A stretch of DNA of 64,000 nucleotides from Shewanella psychrophila (GTDB lineage Bacteria; Pseudomonadota; Gammaproteobacteria; Enterobacterales; Shewanellaceae), in assembly GCF_002005305.1 (NCBI RefSeq), contig NZ_CP014782.1, positions 3,472,001-3,536,000 of the forward strand, written 5' to 3'. Below the pieces are notes generated by a model that worked only from the letters and a program-made list of their open reading frames with translations, was not told the DNA's origin and searched no databases. Made by a program: the position numbers and the translations under genes. Of the stretch, positions 52,841 to 61,443 are shown piece by piece (within the stretch, counting starts at the first letter, position 1; every line of letters begins with the position of its first letter).

Positions 52841-54109
52841 ATGAATTTATCAGAATTAAAAGACAAGTCGATTTCAGACTTAGTAAAGCTCGCCCAAGAG
52901 ATGAAAGTTGAAAATACTGCCCGTGCTCGTAAGCAGGACATCATATTTTCAATCCTAAAAGCCCACGCCAAAAGCGGTGAAGATATCTTCGGTGGCGGGG
53001 TACTCGAAATTCTGCAAGATGGATTTGGTTTCCTTCGTAGCGGTGATGCTTCTTACCTTGCCGGCCCGGATGACATCTATGTCTCTCCTAGTCAGATCCG
53101 TCGCTTCAGCATGCGAACCGGTGATACTATCTTCGGTAAGATCAGACCTCCAAAAGAGGGGGAGCGTTATTTCGCGCTACTGAAAGTCTCTGAAGTCAAT
53201 TTCGACAAGCCTGAAAACTCCCGCACAAAAATCTTATTCGAAAACCTTACTCCACTGCATGCCGAAGAGCGTCTGCGTATGGAGCGTGGTAATGGTTCGA
53301 CCGAAGATATTACTTCAAGAATTCTCGATCTATGTTCACCTATCGGTAAAGGTCAACGTGGCCTAATTGTTGCGCCGCCAAAAGCCGGTAAGACATTACT
53401 GCTACAGAACATGGCTCAAAGCATCACCCACAATAACCCAGATGTGGTATTGATGGTTTTGCTTATCGATGAGCGTCCGGAAGAAGTTACCGAAATGCAA
53501 CGCATGGTAAAAGGTGAAGTTATTGCTTCTACCTTTGATGAACCAGCCAGTCGTCACGTTCAGGTAGCAGAGATGGTTATTGAAAAAGCCAAGCGTCTGG
53601 TTGAGCATAAGAAAGACGTAGTTATCCTGCTGGATTCGATCACTCGTCTTGCTCGTGCATACAACACGGTTATTCCATCATCGGGTAAAGTTCTTACCGG
53701 TGGTGTCGATGCCAACGCACTACATCGTCCTAAGCGTTTCTTCGGTGCAGCACGTAACATCGAACATGGTGGTAGCTTAACCATTATCGCAACAGCACTT
53801 GTCGATACCGGCTCTAAGATGGATGAAGTTATCTACGAAGAGTTTAAAGGTACAGGTAATCAAGAGTTACACCTGTCACGTAAAGCAGCTGAAAAGCGTG
53901 TCTTCCCTGCTATCGATTTCAATCGCTCTGGTACTCGTCGTGAAGAGAAACTCACGACTCCTGAAGAGCTGCAGAAGATGTGGATCCTACGTAAGATCCT
54001 TAATCCTATGGATGAAGTCACGGGCATGGAGTTCCTTATCGATAAGTTAGCCTTAACCAAGACTAACGAAGAATTCTTCAACGCAATGAGAGGTGGTGGT
54101 AAAGGCTAA
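52841..54109 (+). CDS. rho: Transcription termination factor Rho
   Basis: Hexameric RNA-dependent ATPase that ends transcription. 422 residues from the ATG at 52841; a longer frame from a TTG at 52814 is rejected because Rho proteins begin MNLxELK. N-terminal helical and cold-shock-like RNA-binding domain (DGFGFLRSGDASYL), Walker A APPKAGKT, Walker B DVVILLDSITR, and the Q- and R-loop region LTGGVDANAL. Closed by a strong terminator. Confidence 0.96.
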   Translation: MNLSELKDKSISDLVKLAQEMKVENTARARKQDIIFSILKAHAKSGEDIFGGGVLEILQDGFGFLRSGDASYLAGPDDIYVSPSQIRRFSMRTGDTIFGKIRPPKEGERYFALLKVSEVNFDKPENSRTKILFENLTPLHAEERLRMERGNGSTEDITSRILDLCSPIGKGQRGLIVAPPKAGKTLLLQNMAQSITHNNPDVVLMVLLIDERPEEVTEMQRMVKGEVIASTFDEPASRHVQVAEMVIEKAKRLVEHKKDVVILLDSITRLARAYNTVIPSSGKVLTGGVDANALHRPKRFFGAARNIEHGGSLTIIATALVDTGSKMDEVIYEEFKGTGNQELHLSRKAAEKRVFPAIDFNRSGTRREEKLTTPEELQKMWILRKILNPMDEVTGMEFLIDKLALTKTNEEFFNAMRGGGKG

Positions 54110-54160
54110 ACCCTTTTCCTCTATTCCTTGTAAGACATAGCGATTAGTACTCGCAATAAA

Positions 54161-54183
54161 AAAGCCGCACTCGTTGCGGCTTT
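54161..54183. terminator. Terminator after rho
   Basis: Stem AAAGCCGCA (54161-54169), loop CTCGT, TGCGGCTTT (54175-54183). A and T runs on both sides make it usable from both strands; the LysR gene converges from the other side. Confidence 0.85.
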
Positions 54184-54282
54184 CTTGTGTCAGGAACACT
54201 TGTGTATATTTTCCATGGATGGATAAAAATAGACCTTGTGTCAGGACTTCTTGTAATAACACTTGTGTATATTTTCCATGGA
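54184..54282 (+). repeat. Imperfect tandem duplication after rho
   Basis: CTTGTGTCAGGA occurs at 54184 and 54235. ACACTTGTGTATATTTTCCA occurs at 54196 and 54259. The second unit has a 12-base insert (CTTCTTGTAATA) that explains the offset difference of 51 versus 63. No coding potential. Confidence 0.7.
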
Positions 54283-54374
54283 CTCTTATCATAAGAGTTA
54301 TGTCTATCTTTTCAAACAGTCCATGAGCCATATCATGCTCATGCCTAGGAACTCGCTCCTTAGATCCTTAGCTT

Positions 54375-55277
54375 CTAATTCCTCGCTTCTAATCGCTGCT
54401 TACACCTCTGTCTAAGCATATCCCTTAGTAATAAAATAACCGGTGTGACATGCTCTCTTCCCGGGCAGACAAGATAGAGGTCTGCACCCTCCCCTTCATA
54501 ATCTGTCATCATAGGGACTAACCTCTGCTTCAATATATCTTCACCAAGATCCAAAGCTGATTTGTAAACGACACCTTTACCCGCCACAGCCCAGCGACGG
54601 GCGACTTCGGCGTCATTACAAGTGCGGTTCCCTGTGACTCTCACCTTAAACTCACGACCATTTTTAGTGAAGCGCCACAGATCATGGGTTCGCTCATCTA
54701 ACATAAAAAACAAACAGTTATGATCAGACAGCTGCTCAATAGATGTAATTTCACCATGCTTGGCGATATATTCCGGAGAGGCGCAAAGCTGCCTCTTCAC
54801 TTTAGCTATCTTAAATGCGACTAAAGAGGAGTCCTTTGGTGTACCTATGCGCAGTGCGACATCTATCTTGTCATGGTAGAAATCTGACAGGGTATCACCA
54901 ATATGTAACCTGATTTTAAGCTCAGGGTATTCATCCATAAAGTCATCGAGCCAAGGAAGTAATACGGTTCTGCCAGTATCTGAAGGCACAGCCAGACTGA
55001 CAACACCCGAGATCTTCTCTCTTACATCATTGATAGCCTGCTGCCCCAGACTTAAATCTGCCAATGCCCTGCGACAATGGATCAGATATCGCTCACCCGT
55101 ATCGGTTAACCTAAGGCTCCGCGTACTTCTAATAAATAAACTGGTTTCGAGTTGTTTCTCAAGCCGCTTCAATGCGGCACTGGCCGCAGCCGGTGAGAGT
55201 TCAAGCTCAGTCGCAGCGGCCGTAATGCTACCGCAGTCGGCTACCCGAACAAAAAGCATGAGATCGTTTATTTGCAT
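54375..55277 (-). CDS. LysR-family transcriptional regulator
   Basis: 300 residues from the ATG at 55277. A TTG four codons upstream is in frame but unlikely. N-terminal winged helix (MQINDLMLFVRVADCGSITA, LSPAAASAALKRLEKQLETS) and a C-terminal LysR substrate domain (GVVSLAVPSDTGRTVLLP...). It belongs to the common CrgA-like subgroup. It lies downstream of frdB on the same strand, after a terminator, so it should have its own promoter. A link to fumarate reductase is possible by position only. Confidence 0.85.
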   Translation of the reverse strand: MQINDLMLFVRVADCGSITAAATELELSPAAASAALKRLEKQLETSLFIRSTRSLRLTDTGERYLIHCRRALADLSLGQQAINDVREKISGVVSLAVPSDTGRTVLLPWLDDFMDEYPELKIRLHIGDTLSDFYHDKIDVALRIGTPKDSSLVAFKIAKVKRQLCASPEYIAKHGEITSIEQLSDHNCLFFMLDERTHDLWRFTKNGREFKVRVTGNRTCNDAEVARRWAVAGKGVVYKSALDLGEDILKQRLVPMMTDYEGEGADLYLVCPGREHVTPVILLLRDMLRQRCKQRLEARN

Positions 55278-55334
55278 TCGCCTTCCCAAAATAAGTTTCC
55301 CAGCACCAATTTCACTATGCTATGGGCTCTTCGA

Positions 55335-55365
55335 CAAAAAAGAAAGCCTGCTATAGAAGCAGGCT
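55335..55365 (-). terminator. Terminator after frdB
   Basis: AGCCTGCT (55345-55352), loop ATAGA, AGCAGGCT (55358-55365). On the minus strand it is followed by TTTCTTTTTT. Confidence 0.8.
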
Positions 55366-55392
55366 CTCGGACTTGGCACAATAAGTAAAAAA

Positions 55393-56136
55393 TTAAACCT
55401 GAGCCATTGCCATCTTACGACGCAAATAGGCTATCTGCTGCATATGGGGCAAGTCCTTGGGGCAGTTATCCTGGCAGCCTAGTAAGGTCATACAGCCAAA
55501 CACACCATCCTGATTGCCAATGACATGATAGAAGTCTTCGACACTGCGACTATCGCGGCTATCGAGTTCAAATCTGGCTAACTTCATCATGCCGACAGCT
55601 CCGACGAAGGTTTCTCGCATCTGCTTAGTGGCGCAGGCCGATACGCAAACACCACATTCGACGCACCGCTCCAACTCATAAAGCTTAGCAGCTTCCTCTG
55701 GTGACATCGGCGTTTCGAGCCTATGAACGTTGGCATCTTCACTCATTGGGTGTAGCCAGAGCTTAAGTCGTTCCGCCAGTTCACGCATAAACTTACCGGT
55801 ATTCACCGAAAGATCGCCGATCAGCTCGAAGCCAGGTAGCGGCATCAAGGTTATTTCCCCTTTGGGATATGTGTTTGTCAGTGTTCGGCATGCCAGAGTC
55901 GGCAAGCCATTGATCACCATGGCGCAACTACCACAAATACCAGCACGGCAGACAAAATCAAATTGTAGAGAAGTATCTTGATGCTCACGTAGCATATTCA
56001 GCGCGATAAACACTGTCATACCAGGCGTTTCTTCAATTTGATATTGAACTATCTTGGGCTTATCACCCACTTCTTGTGGGTCATATCTAAAAATATTGAA
56101 TGTTAAGGTACGACCCTTAGTCTCAAATTGATTCAT
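55393..56136 (-). CDS. frdB: Fumarate reductase iron-sulfur subunit
   Basis: 247 residues. Transfers electrons from the cytochrome b subunit to FrdA. The [2Fe-2S] ligands are C63, C68, C71 and C83 (CRAGICGSC...C). The [4Fe-4S] and [3Fe-4S] ligands lie in CVECGVCVSAC and CMTLLGCQDNCPKDLP. These motifs match Wolinella succinogenes FrdB more closely than E. coli FrdB. Its ATG overlaps the frdA stop by four bases (ATGA). Last gene of the operon. Confidence 0.92.
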   Translation of the reverse strand: MNQFETKGRTLTFNIFRYDPQEVGDKPKIVQYQIEETPGMTVFIALNMLREHQDTSLQFDFVCRAGICGSCAMVINGLPTLACRTLTNTYPKGEITLMPLPGFELIGDLSVNTGKFMRELAERLKLWLHPMSEDANVHRLETPMSPEEAAKLYELERCVECGVCVSACATKQMRETFVGAVGMMKLARFELDSRDSRSVEDFYHVIGNQDGVFGCMTLLGCQDNCPKDLPHMQQIAYLRRKMAMAQV

Positions 56137-58145
56137 TTAGCTATTCCCCTCACTGCCTGCACCCTACCACTTTCATTCAATTTATCACTTAGACGTTCAT
56201 TTTTAGCCATCAAAGCTTCTGGTACTTCGAAAGGCATAATTGCATTTTGCTTCTGATGACAATCGGCTTCTTCATCTAACTCACTTAAGATTTGAGTGAT
56301 CTCCAACTCTCGTTTCTCAGTATCCGGGTGTGCAATCGCATTGTTGATACCGTAACCTCGATACCCAGGCGGCAGCTCCATTTTCATCACATCAAGCTGT
56401 TCATAACTGAGTTCTGGAGAGAGTGCATTCTCATCAGGCCAGCTTGAAAGCGTTCTGTTCAACCAATCTTTATCATTTCGTTGAGGGAAATCCTCTCGAG
56501 CGTGGGCACCGCGGCTTTCTGTACGGACTGCAGCGCCACATGCCACAGTTAAGGCAACTTTAATCATGCGCTTAACACGTAGCGCTTCAACCAACTCAGG
56601 ATTGGCATGGCGCTTATTACATTTAAGACCAATATCACGGGAACGCTTCAGTAGCCCTTGGAGCTCAGAAACCGCTTTATCGAGTTCAGTACCATTACGG
56701 AAAATACCGACATAATCCATCATAATCCGCTCCATCTCTTTTCTGATCACAAACGGACTCTCTGTACCTTTACCTTCCACTAAATCGTCAATTTCGCTAC
56801 GCACCTTATCGATAAATAACTCGGCAAGCCCAGTGTCTATTTCTAAGGTATTTTCCTGACAGAAATCGGCAACATATTTACCGATAATCATACCGCCGAC
56901 CACGGTTTCAGCCAGCGAGTTCCCCCCTAGTCGATTAAAACCATGCATATCCCAGCACGCAGCTTCACCGACACTGAATAAGCCTTTTAGCTGAGGGTTT
57001 TGACCTGTCTTATCGGTACGTATACCTCCCATAGAGTAGTGCTGAGTCGGCCGCACTGGTATCCATTCTTTTGCAGGATCAATCCCCAGAAAATTCTCAC
57101 AGATCTCTTTCACTTCACGTAGGTTAGTTTCCACATGTTTACGGCCAAGCAAAGTAATATCTAACCACAAATGCGGGCCATAAGGGCTATCAACCCCCTT
57201 CCCCTTACGCATATGTTCTGTCATGCGACGAGAAACCACATCACGAGAAGCGAGCTCCTTCTTCTCCGGCTCATAGTCCGGCATAAACCTATGGCCGTCT
57301 TTATCTCTTAATAAGCCACCATCACCTCGACAACCTTCGGTCGTCAGGATCCCAACAGGAACGATAGCTGTAGGGTGAAACTGAACCGCTTCCATATTGC
57401 CAAGTTTGGCGACGCCAGTTTCGAGGGCCAGTGCCTGACCGATGCCTTCACAGATGATGGCATTGGTCGATACTTCATAAATCCTGCCGTAACCGCCAGT
57501 AGCAATAGTGGTGGATTTACCGATATAGGCTCTTATCTCCCCAGTAACCAGACAGCGGGCGACAACACCGTGACAACGCTTACCATCATGAATAAGTGCC
57601 AAAGCTTCGACGCGCTCATGGACAGGAATATCCATAGAAATGGCCTTATTATCCACGGCATAAAGCAACGAATGTCCGGTACCGTCTGCGGTATAACAGG
57701 TACGCCATTTCTTGGTACCGCCAAAATCACGGGCATTGATCAAACCATGGGCATCTTTAGCCTCTTCAATGGTTACCTTTTCAGCATTCACCACCACCTG
57801 TCTTGGGCCTTCTGTGATCCGTGTCCAGGGGACGCCCCAGTTTGCTAGCTCTCTAACAGCCTTAGGGGCACAGTGAGCAAACATACGCGCGACATCTTGA
57901 TCGCAACCCCAGTCAGAACCTTTTACCGTATCCTGAAAATGAACATCTTCATCATCACCCATTCCTTTGACAGTATTACCCAGACTCGCTTGCATACCCC
58001 CTTGCGCCGCAGCGGAATGTGACCGCTTAGCAGGAATAAGAGAAAGCACGACAGTATCCAGTCCGCGCTCTTTGGAGGCAATGGCAACTCGCAAGCCAGC
58101 CAACCCAGCTCCAACCACTAAAGAATCGGTATATATCAGTTTCAC
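56133..58145 (-). CDS. frdA: Fumarate reductase flavoprotein subunit
   Basis: 670 residues. Catalytic subunit that reduces fumarate to succinate with covalently bound FAD. FAD-binding VVGAGLAGLRVAIA at the N-terminus. RSHSAAAQGG places the FAD-linking histidine at H43. Substrate-binding and catalytic segments are LPRxxV-equivalent KELASRDVVSRRM and QHYSMGGIRTD. As in Wolinella-type enzymes the chain is longer than E. coli FrdA. It lies on the cytoplasmic side of the membrane, unlike the periplasmic FccA enzyme also known in Shewanella. Confidence 0.92.
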   Translation of the reverse strand: MKLIYTDSLVVGAGLAGLRVAIASKERGLDTVVLSLIPAKRSHSAAAQGGMQASLGNTVKGMGDDEDVHFQDTVKGSDWGCDQDVARMFAHCAPKAVRELANWGVPWTRITEGPRQVVVNAEKVTIEEAKDAHGLINARDFGGTKKWRTCYTADGTGHSLLYAVDNKAISMDIPVHERVEALALIHDGKRCHGVVARCLVTGEIRAYIGKSTTIATGGYGRIYEVSTNAIICEGIGQALALETGVAKLGNMEAVQFHPTAIVPVGILTTEGCRGDGGLLRDKDGHRFMPDYEPEKKELASRDVVSRRMTEHMRKGKGVDSPYGPHLWLDITLLGRKHVETNLREVKEICENFLGIDPAKEWIPVRPTQHYSMGGIRTDKTGQNPQLKGLFSVGEAACWDMHGFNRLGGNSLAETVVGGMIIGKYVADFCQENTLEIDTGLAELFIDKVRSEIDDLVEGKGTESPFVIRKEMERIMMDYVGIFRNGTELDKAVSELQGLLKRSRDIGLKCNKRHANPELVEALRVKRMIKVALTVACGAAVRTESRGAHAREDFPQRNDKDWLNRTLSSWPDENALSPELSYEQLDVMKMELPPGYRGYGINNAIAHPDTEKRELEITQILSELDEEADCHQKQNAIMPFEVPEALMAKNERLSDKLNESGRVQAVRGIAK

Positions 58146-58410
58146 ACTTGCTCCTTTTAAAGCGTAAGGTTCTGGTTTTTAAGTTTTAAGTAATAAGTGC
58201 TGAAGGTTAAAGCTAAGACGACGGCCTTCGGCCTATCACTGCACGGACGGCTGCGAATATTCGAGGGGCTAGGCCCCAATAGCGCTAGCATCATTTTTCT
58301 GTCGAAGAGGCTTTAGCCCAGATATTCATGGGTTTATCCTCTCCCGGCTAAAGCTGGTCCTACAGCGCAGCTGTCATCTCAGCTCTATCAGAGTAGCGTC
58401 GTCTCGGCTG
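58146..58410. repeat. REP-like stem-loop cluster inside the frd operon
   Basis: A 265-bp spacer between frdC2 and frdA. It includes GGGGC-TAG-GCCCC (about 58265-58277) and the paired phrases GGCTTTAGCC and CCGGCTAAAGC with GGTCCTAC, a type of extragenic palindrome common in marine gamma-proteobacteria. No gene is present. It may alter the ratio of membrane to soluble subunits. Confidence 0.5.
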
Positions 58411-59139
58411 TTATGCGTAAGGTAAAAAAGCCAATAACGACGCTAATCCAATCAACACAAACACCACACTAATAATGGTTTTTATCTTTTTCATGCGAGT
58501 GCGGGTATTGAGGTTTCCGGCCGCCCCCCACTTAATCACCACCCGGTAAATACCAATTGCTGCATGTAACTCAACACTCAACAACAAGGGCAAATATAAG
58601 AGCCAAACTCCGTCGTTCCAAATCCTACTCGCCGACCCCGATGGGCCTATGGTCTCTGGCGCCGAGCCGATAAGCCAAAGGTGTACTGGCAGCAAAACAA
58701 AAATAATAACGCCAGTAACCGCCTGCCACACCCAAAGCTGAGTATCGCCATGCTTGATAGCACTCATCTGTGTTTTAAGCGCTACTAGCTGCTTTAGATT
58801 CAGCGGTAATTTTTGCAGTGCTACTAGTACATGAATGAAGGCTAACGCACCAATCCCTATGGCAATAATCGAAACAACCCAAGGATAGCCATGGCCATCA
58901 CTGCTCAGAAAATTCAGCTCCATCAAGCCCGCTACCCAGGTCATAGCCTCTCCCCCGAGCAAGATGGAAGAGACTAAGACTAAATGCATCCATAGGAAAA
59001 TGGCTAGAATTACACCAGAAAGGCTCTGACTGATATCAAGCCAGGCTGTCCAACGTCTGCCTTGTACCTTAGCTGTTGTATTTGTCGTCATTATTGTATT
59101 TGTCGTACTTTCTGCGATTGCAGAGTCATTAATTGTCAT
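58411..59139 (-). CDS. Fumarate reductase dihaem cytochrome b subunit, paralogue 2
   Basis: 242 residues, five predicted helices. By alignment with Wolinella FrdC, the four haem ligands are H52, H103, H153 and H192. The quinol-site glutamate (E66 in Wolinella) is E74, and the E-pathway glutamate (E180) is E190 in SVELHAAIG. It has about 22 extra N-terminal polar residues (MTINDSAIAESTTNTIMTTN). It follows the first cytochrome gene after 135 bp. It therefore has every residue expected of a standard dihaem quinol:fumarate reductase anchor. Confidence 0.88.
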   Translation of the reverse strand: MTINDSAIAESTTNTIMTTNTTAKVQGRRWTAWLDISQSLSGVILAIFLWMHLVLVSSILLGGEAMTWVAGLMELNFLSSDGHGYPWVVSIIAIGIGALAFIHVLVALQKLPLNLKQLVALKTQMSAIKHGDTQLWVWQAVTGVIIFVLLPVHLWLIGSAPETIGPSGSASRIWNDGVWLLYLPLLLSVELHAAIGIYRVVIKWGAAGNLNTRTRMKKIKTIISVVFVLIGLASLLAFLPYA

Positions 59140-59274
59140 AGGTCCTCACTGAATGTTGAGTTGCTACATAATCTAAAACCTTATAAAGGATAATGTCGCC
59201 CACAAATCACTCAATTACAGTGAGGTAGATCAATTCAGATCTAAATAATCAAGGATATCCTTATCTAATCATGA

Positions 59275-60006
59275 CTAATGGCCAGTTGGGACATAAGGCT
59301 CAATAGGTAAAGACAAGCCGTGACCTAAGTAAATATATGAAACTAAACTAAATACACCGATAGTAATAAGATAAATAATCATGACTTTAGCCAGCTTTCT
59401 TAACCCTGAACGATTAGCAGTAAACCCCCACTTCACTGCAACACGATACAAACCAATCATGGCGTGGATAACCACCGCTGGAAGTAGCAAAGCGTAGAGC
59501 AACCAAGCATTGGCGTGATAAACACGCTCAGCAGACAAATGAGGGCCAATTTCTGGGTTAGTGATCATGGTAAATATGTGCACAGGTGCTAAGAAGAACA
59601 AAATAAAACCGGTAACAAGCTGCCAGAACCAAGCATGACTGTCTTTATGCTTGATGACATTCATGTGCCTGCGAAGCGCGCGCCATTGGCCTAATTGCGC
59701 AGGGAAACGACGCAGCGCAACAGCCGCATGCAAGATCACAACGAGCAAAATTAAAATTGAGAATATTTTAGTAACAATGGGGAAACCATGGCCCGTTTCG
59801 CTAAACATGCCGCCTTCCAGTATCTGCACCACCTGATAGAACGCTTCTTTACCGAGTAAAATACTCGATTCGAAGTGCAGGTGAACTAATAAAAAACAAC
59901 CCAGTAAGATACCTGTGGCACTTTGAATTTTGTCGGCTTTAGCGGACCAAGGGTGTCCAGCAATGCCAAGGATACTAGATGCAGGTAGTAAAGTTCTCAC
60001 AGTCAT
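59275..60006 (-). CDS. frdC: Fumarate reductase dihaem cytochrome b subunit, paralogue 1
   Basis: 243 residues and first gene of the operon. Aligned haem ligands are H42, H93, H143 and H181, and the quinol-site glutamate is E64. The position of Wolinella FrdC-E180, two residues before the last haem ligand, is V179 here (AVVIHAMIG). An extra histidine (H44) lies two residues after the first ligand. The start could be the ATG at 60006 or the GTG at 60000, which has better spacing to AAGAAG. It differs clearly from the second paralogue while keeping the dihaem fold. Confidence 0.87.
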   Translation of the reverse strand: MTVRTLLPASSILGIAGHPWSAKADKIQSATGILLGCFLLVHLHFESSILLGKEAFYQVVQILEGGMFSETGHGFPIVTKIFSILILLVVILHAAVALRRFPAQLGQWRALRRHMNVIKHKDSHAWFWQLVTGFILFFLAPVHIFTMITNPEIGPHLSAERVYHANAWLLYALLLPAVVIHAMIGLYRVAVKWGFTANRSGLRKLAKVMIIYLITIGVFSLVSYIYLGHGLSLPIEPYVPTGH

Positions 60007-60412
60007 CTTCTTATGTGCCTATTTTTAAGATTTATACTCTAACAGGAAGTGTATTGATGAGATGTGTGCCCTATAAATTTCGTGAGTTAACTCACGAGGT
60101 TAAGCTTAAGTATTTGAAGCCTGTCACAAACAATGGGAGAATTTAAAAACAGAGGTAATACCAACTAACCAATTTAATTCAATTGGTTACACCCAGTATT
60201 AAAACAAAACAAATATGTATACATCTTGATTTAATTCAGCAAGATAAGTAAGAAGTTCACCAATAATGACTAGCAACCACCTAGATTCATCACTCATGCT
60301 CTGTTTGTCTATTTAGCTAAATCAACCCAAATCGTAAATTGCTCTGAAACTCGCATTACATGTAGGCTTGGGTATACAATAGCCGCAATTTTACAAGTAA
60401 CGGGACGACTCC
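60007..60412. other. Divergent regulatory region of frd and prmA
   Basis: 406 bp. It holds the CRP-like palindrome (60080-60097), a -10-like TATAAA for frd on the minus strand (60036-60031), a stem-loop TAACCAATT/AATTGGTTA (60166-60189), and a TATACAAT box at 60373-60380 for prmA. No gene is seen. Confidence 0.5.
60080..60097 (-). promoter_or_regulatory. Near-consensus CRP-type operator upstream of frd
   Basis: TCGTGAGTTAACTCACGA is a perfect 18-bp palindrome with GTGA-N6-TCAC, matching the CRP/FNR-family consensus TGTGA-N6-TCACA except for the outer T/A. Its centre is 82 bases before the frdC1 start and about 62-65 bases before the expected transcription start, a class I activator position. 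In Shewanella CRP controls anaerobic respiration genes. Confidence 0.6.
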
Positions 60413-61294
60413 ATGCCTTGGATCCAACTGAAAATTGATACTGACAACCAACACGCAGATGCATTAAGCGATCTGCTAATGGAAAAAGGTTCACTGTCTA
60501 TCACGCTAGAAGATGGCAAAGATACCCCGATTTATGAGCCAACATTAGGTGAGACACCACTTTGGAATCACACGGTATTGACCGCACTATTTGAAGCAGA
60601 CAGAGATCTTGCTGTTGTCGTCGAGCAGCTAAAATTAGTGCCTTATTTAGGTAGCGATTTTAGTTATAAAATTGAACAGGTCGAAGACAAAGATTGGGAG
60701 CGTGAGTGGATGGATAACTTCCACCCAATCCAATTTGGCAAGCGCCTGTGGATTTGCCCTAGCTGGCGTGAAGTCCCGGTCCCGGAAGCGGTTAATGTCA
60801 TATTAGATCCAGGATTAGCATTCGGTACAGGCACTCACCCAACGACAGCCCTATGTCTAGAATGGCTAGATGGACTGGAATTAACCAATAAAGAAGTCAT
60901 CGACTTCGGTTGCGGCTCAGGCATCTTAGCCGTCGCAGCGCTAAAACTAGGCGCTAAAGAAGTGACAGGAATAGATATTGACTATCAGGCAATCGAAGCC
61001 TCAAAGGCCAACGCCGAGCGCAATGATGTATTAGATAAAATCAGTCTCTATCTTCCTGAAGATCAACCGAAGGATCTTAAGGCCGATATCTTAGTTGCCA
61101 ACATTCTTGCGGGGCCTCTACGTGAATTGGCACCATTAATTGCTGAAAAAGTAAAATCTGGTGGTCATTTAGCCTTATCAGGCCTGTTAAAAGAACAAGC
61201 TAATGAGATTGCTGAATTTTACACCGAATGGTTCGATATGGATGAGCCGGCTCACAAAGAAGATTGGAGTCGCTTGACAGGAATACGTAAATAG
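60413..61294 (+). CDS. prmA: Ribosomal protein L11 methyltransferase
   Basis: 293 residues, the same length as E. coli PrmA. Trimethylates lysines and the N-terminus of ribosomal protein L11. N-terminal substrate-recognition domain (MPWIQLKIDTDNQHADALSD) and SAM-binding domain with DPGLAFGTGTHPTT, VIDFGCGSGILAVAALKLGA and ANILAGPL. Adjacent to dusB-fis as in many gamma-proteobacteria. Confidence 0.95.
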   Translation: MPWIQLKIDTDNQHADALSDLLMEKGSLSITLEDGKDTPIYEPTLGETPLWNHTVLTALFEADRDLAVVVEQLKLVPYLGSDFSYKIEQVEDKDWEREWMDNFHPIQFGKRLWICPSWREVPVPEAVNVILDPGLAFGTGTHPTTALCLEWLDGLELTNKEVIDFGCGSGILAVAALKLGAKEVTGIDIDYQAIEASKANAERNDVLDKISLYLPEDQPKDLKADILVANILAGPLRELAPLIAEKVKSGGHLALSGLLKEQANEIAEFYTEWFDMDEPAHKEDWSRLTGIRK

Positions 61295-61443
61295 CTGTAT
61301 TGGGCGGTGCACCTTGTTCCGCCTAACTATTCTCAGCTTGCAAAAGTCAAGAAAAAAAGTTTGCCTCAGGTCATTTATTGACCTTTTCACCGACTCAAAA
61401 AAGACGTACTATAGCGCCCCTTTGAAGCGCAGGTATGTTGAGA

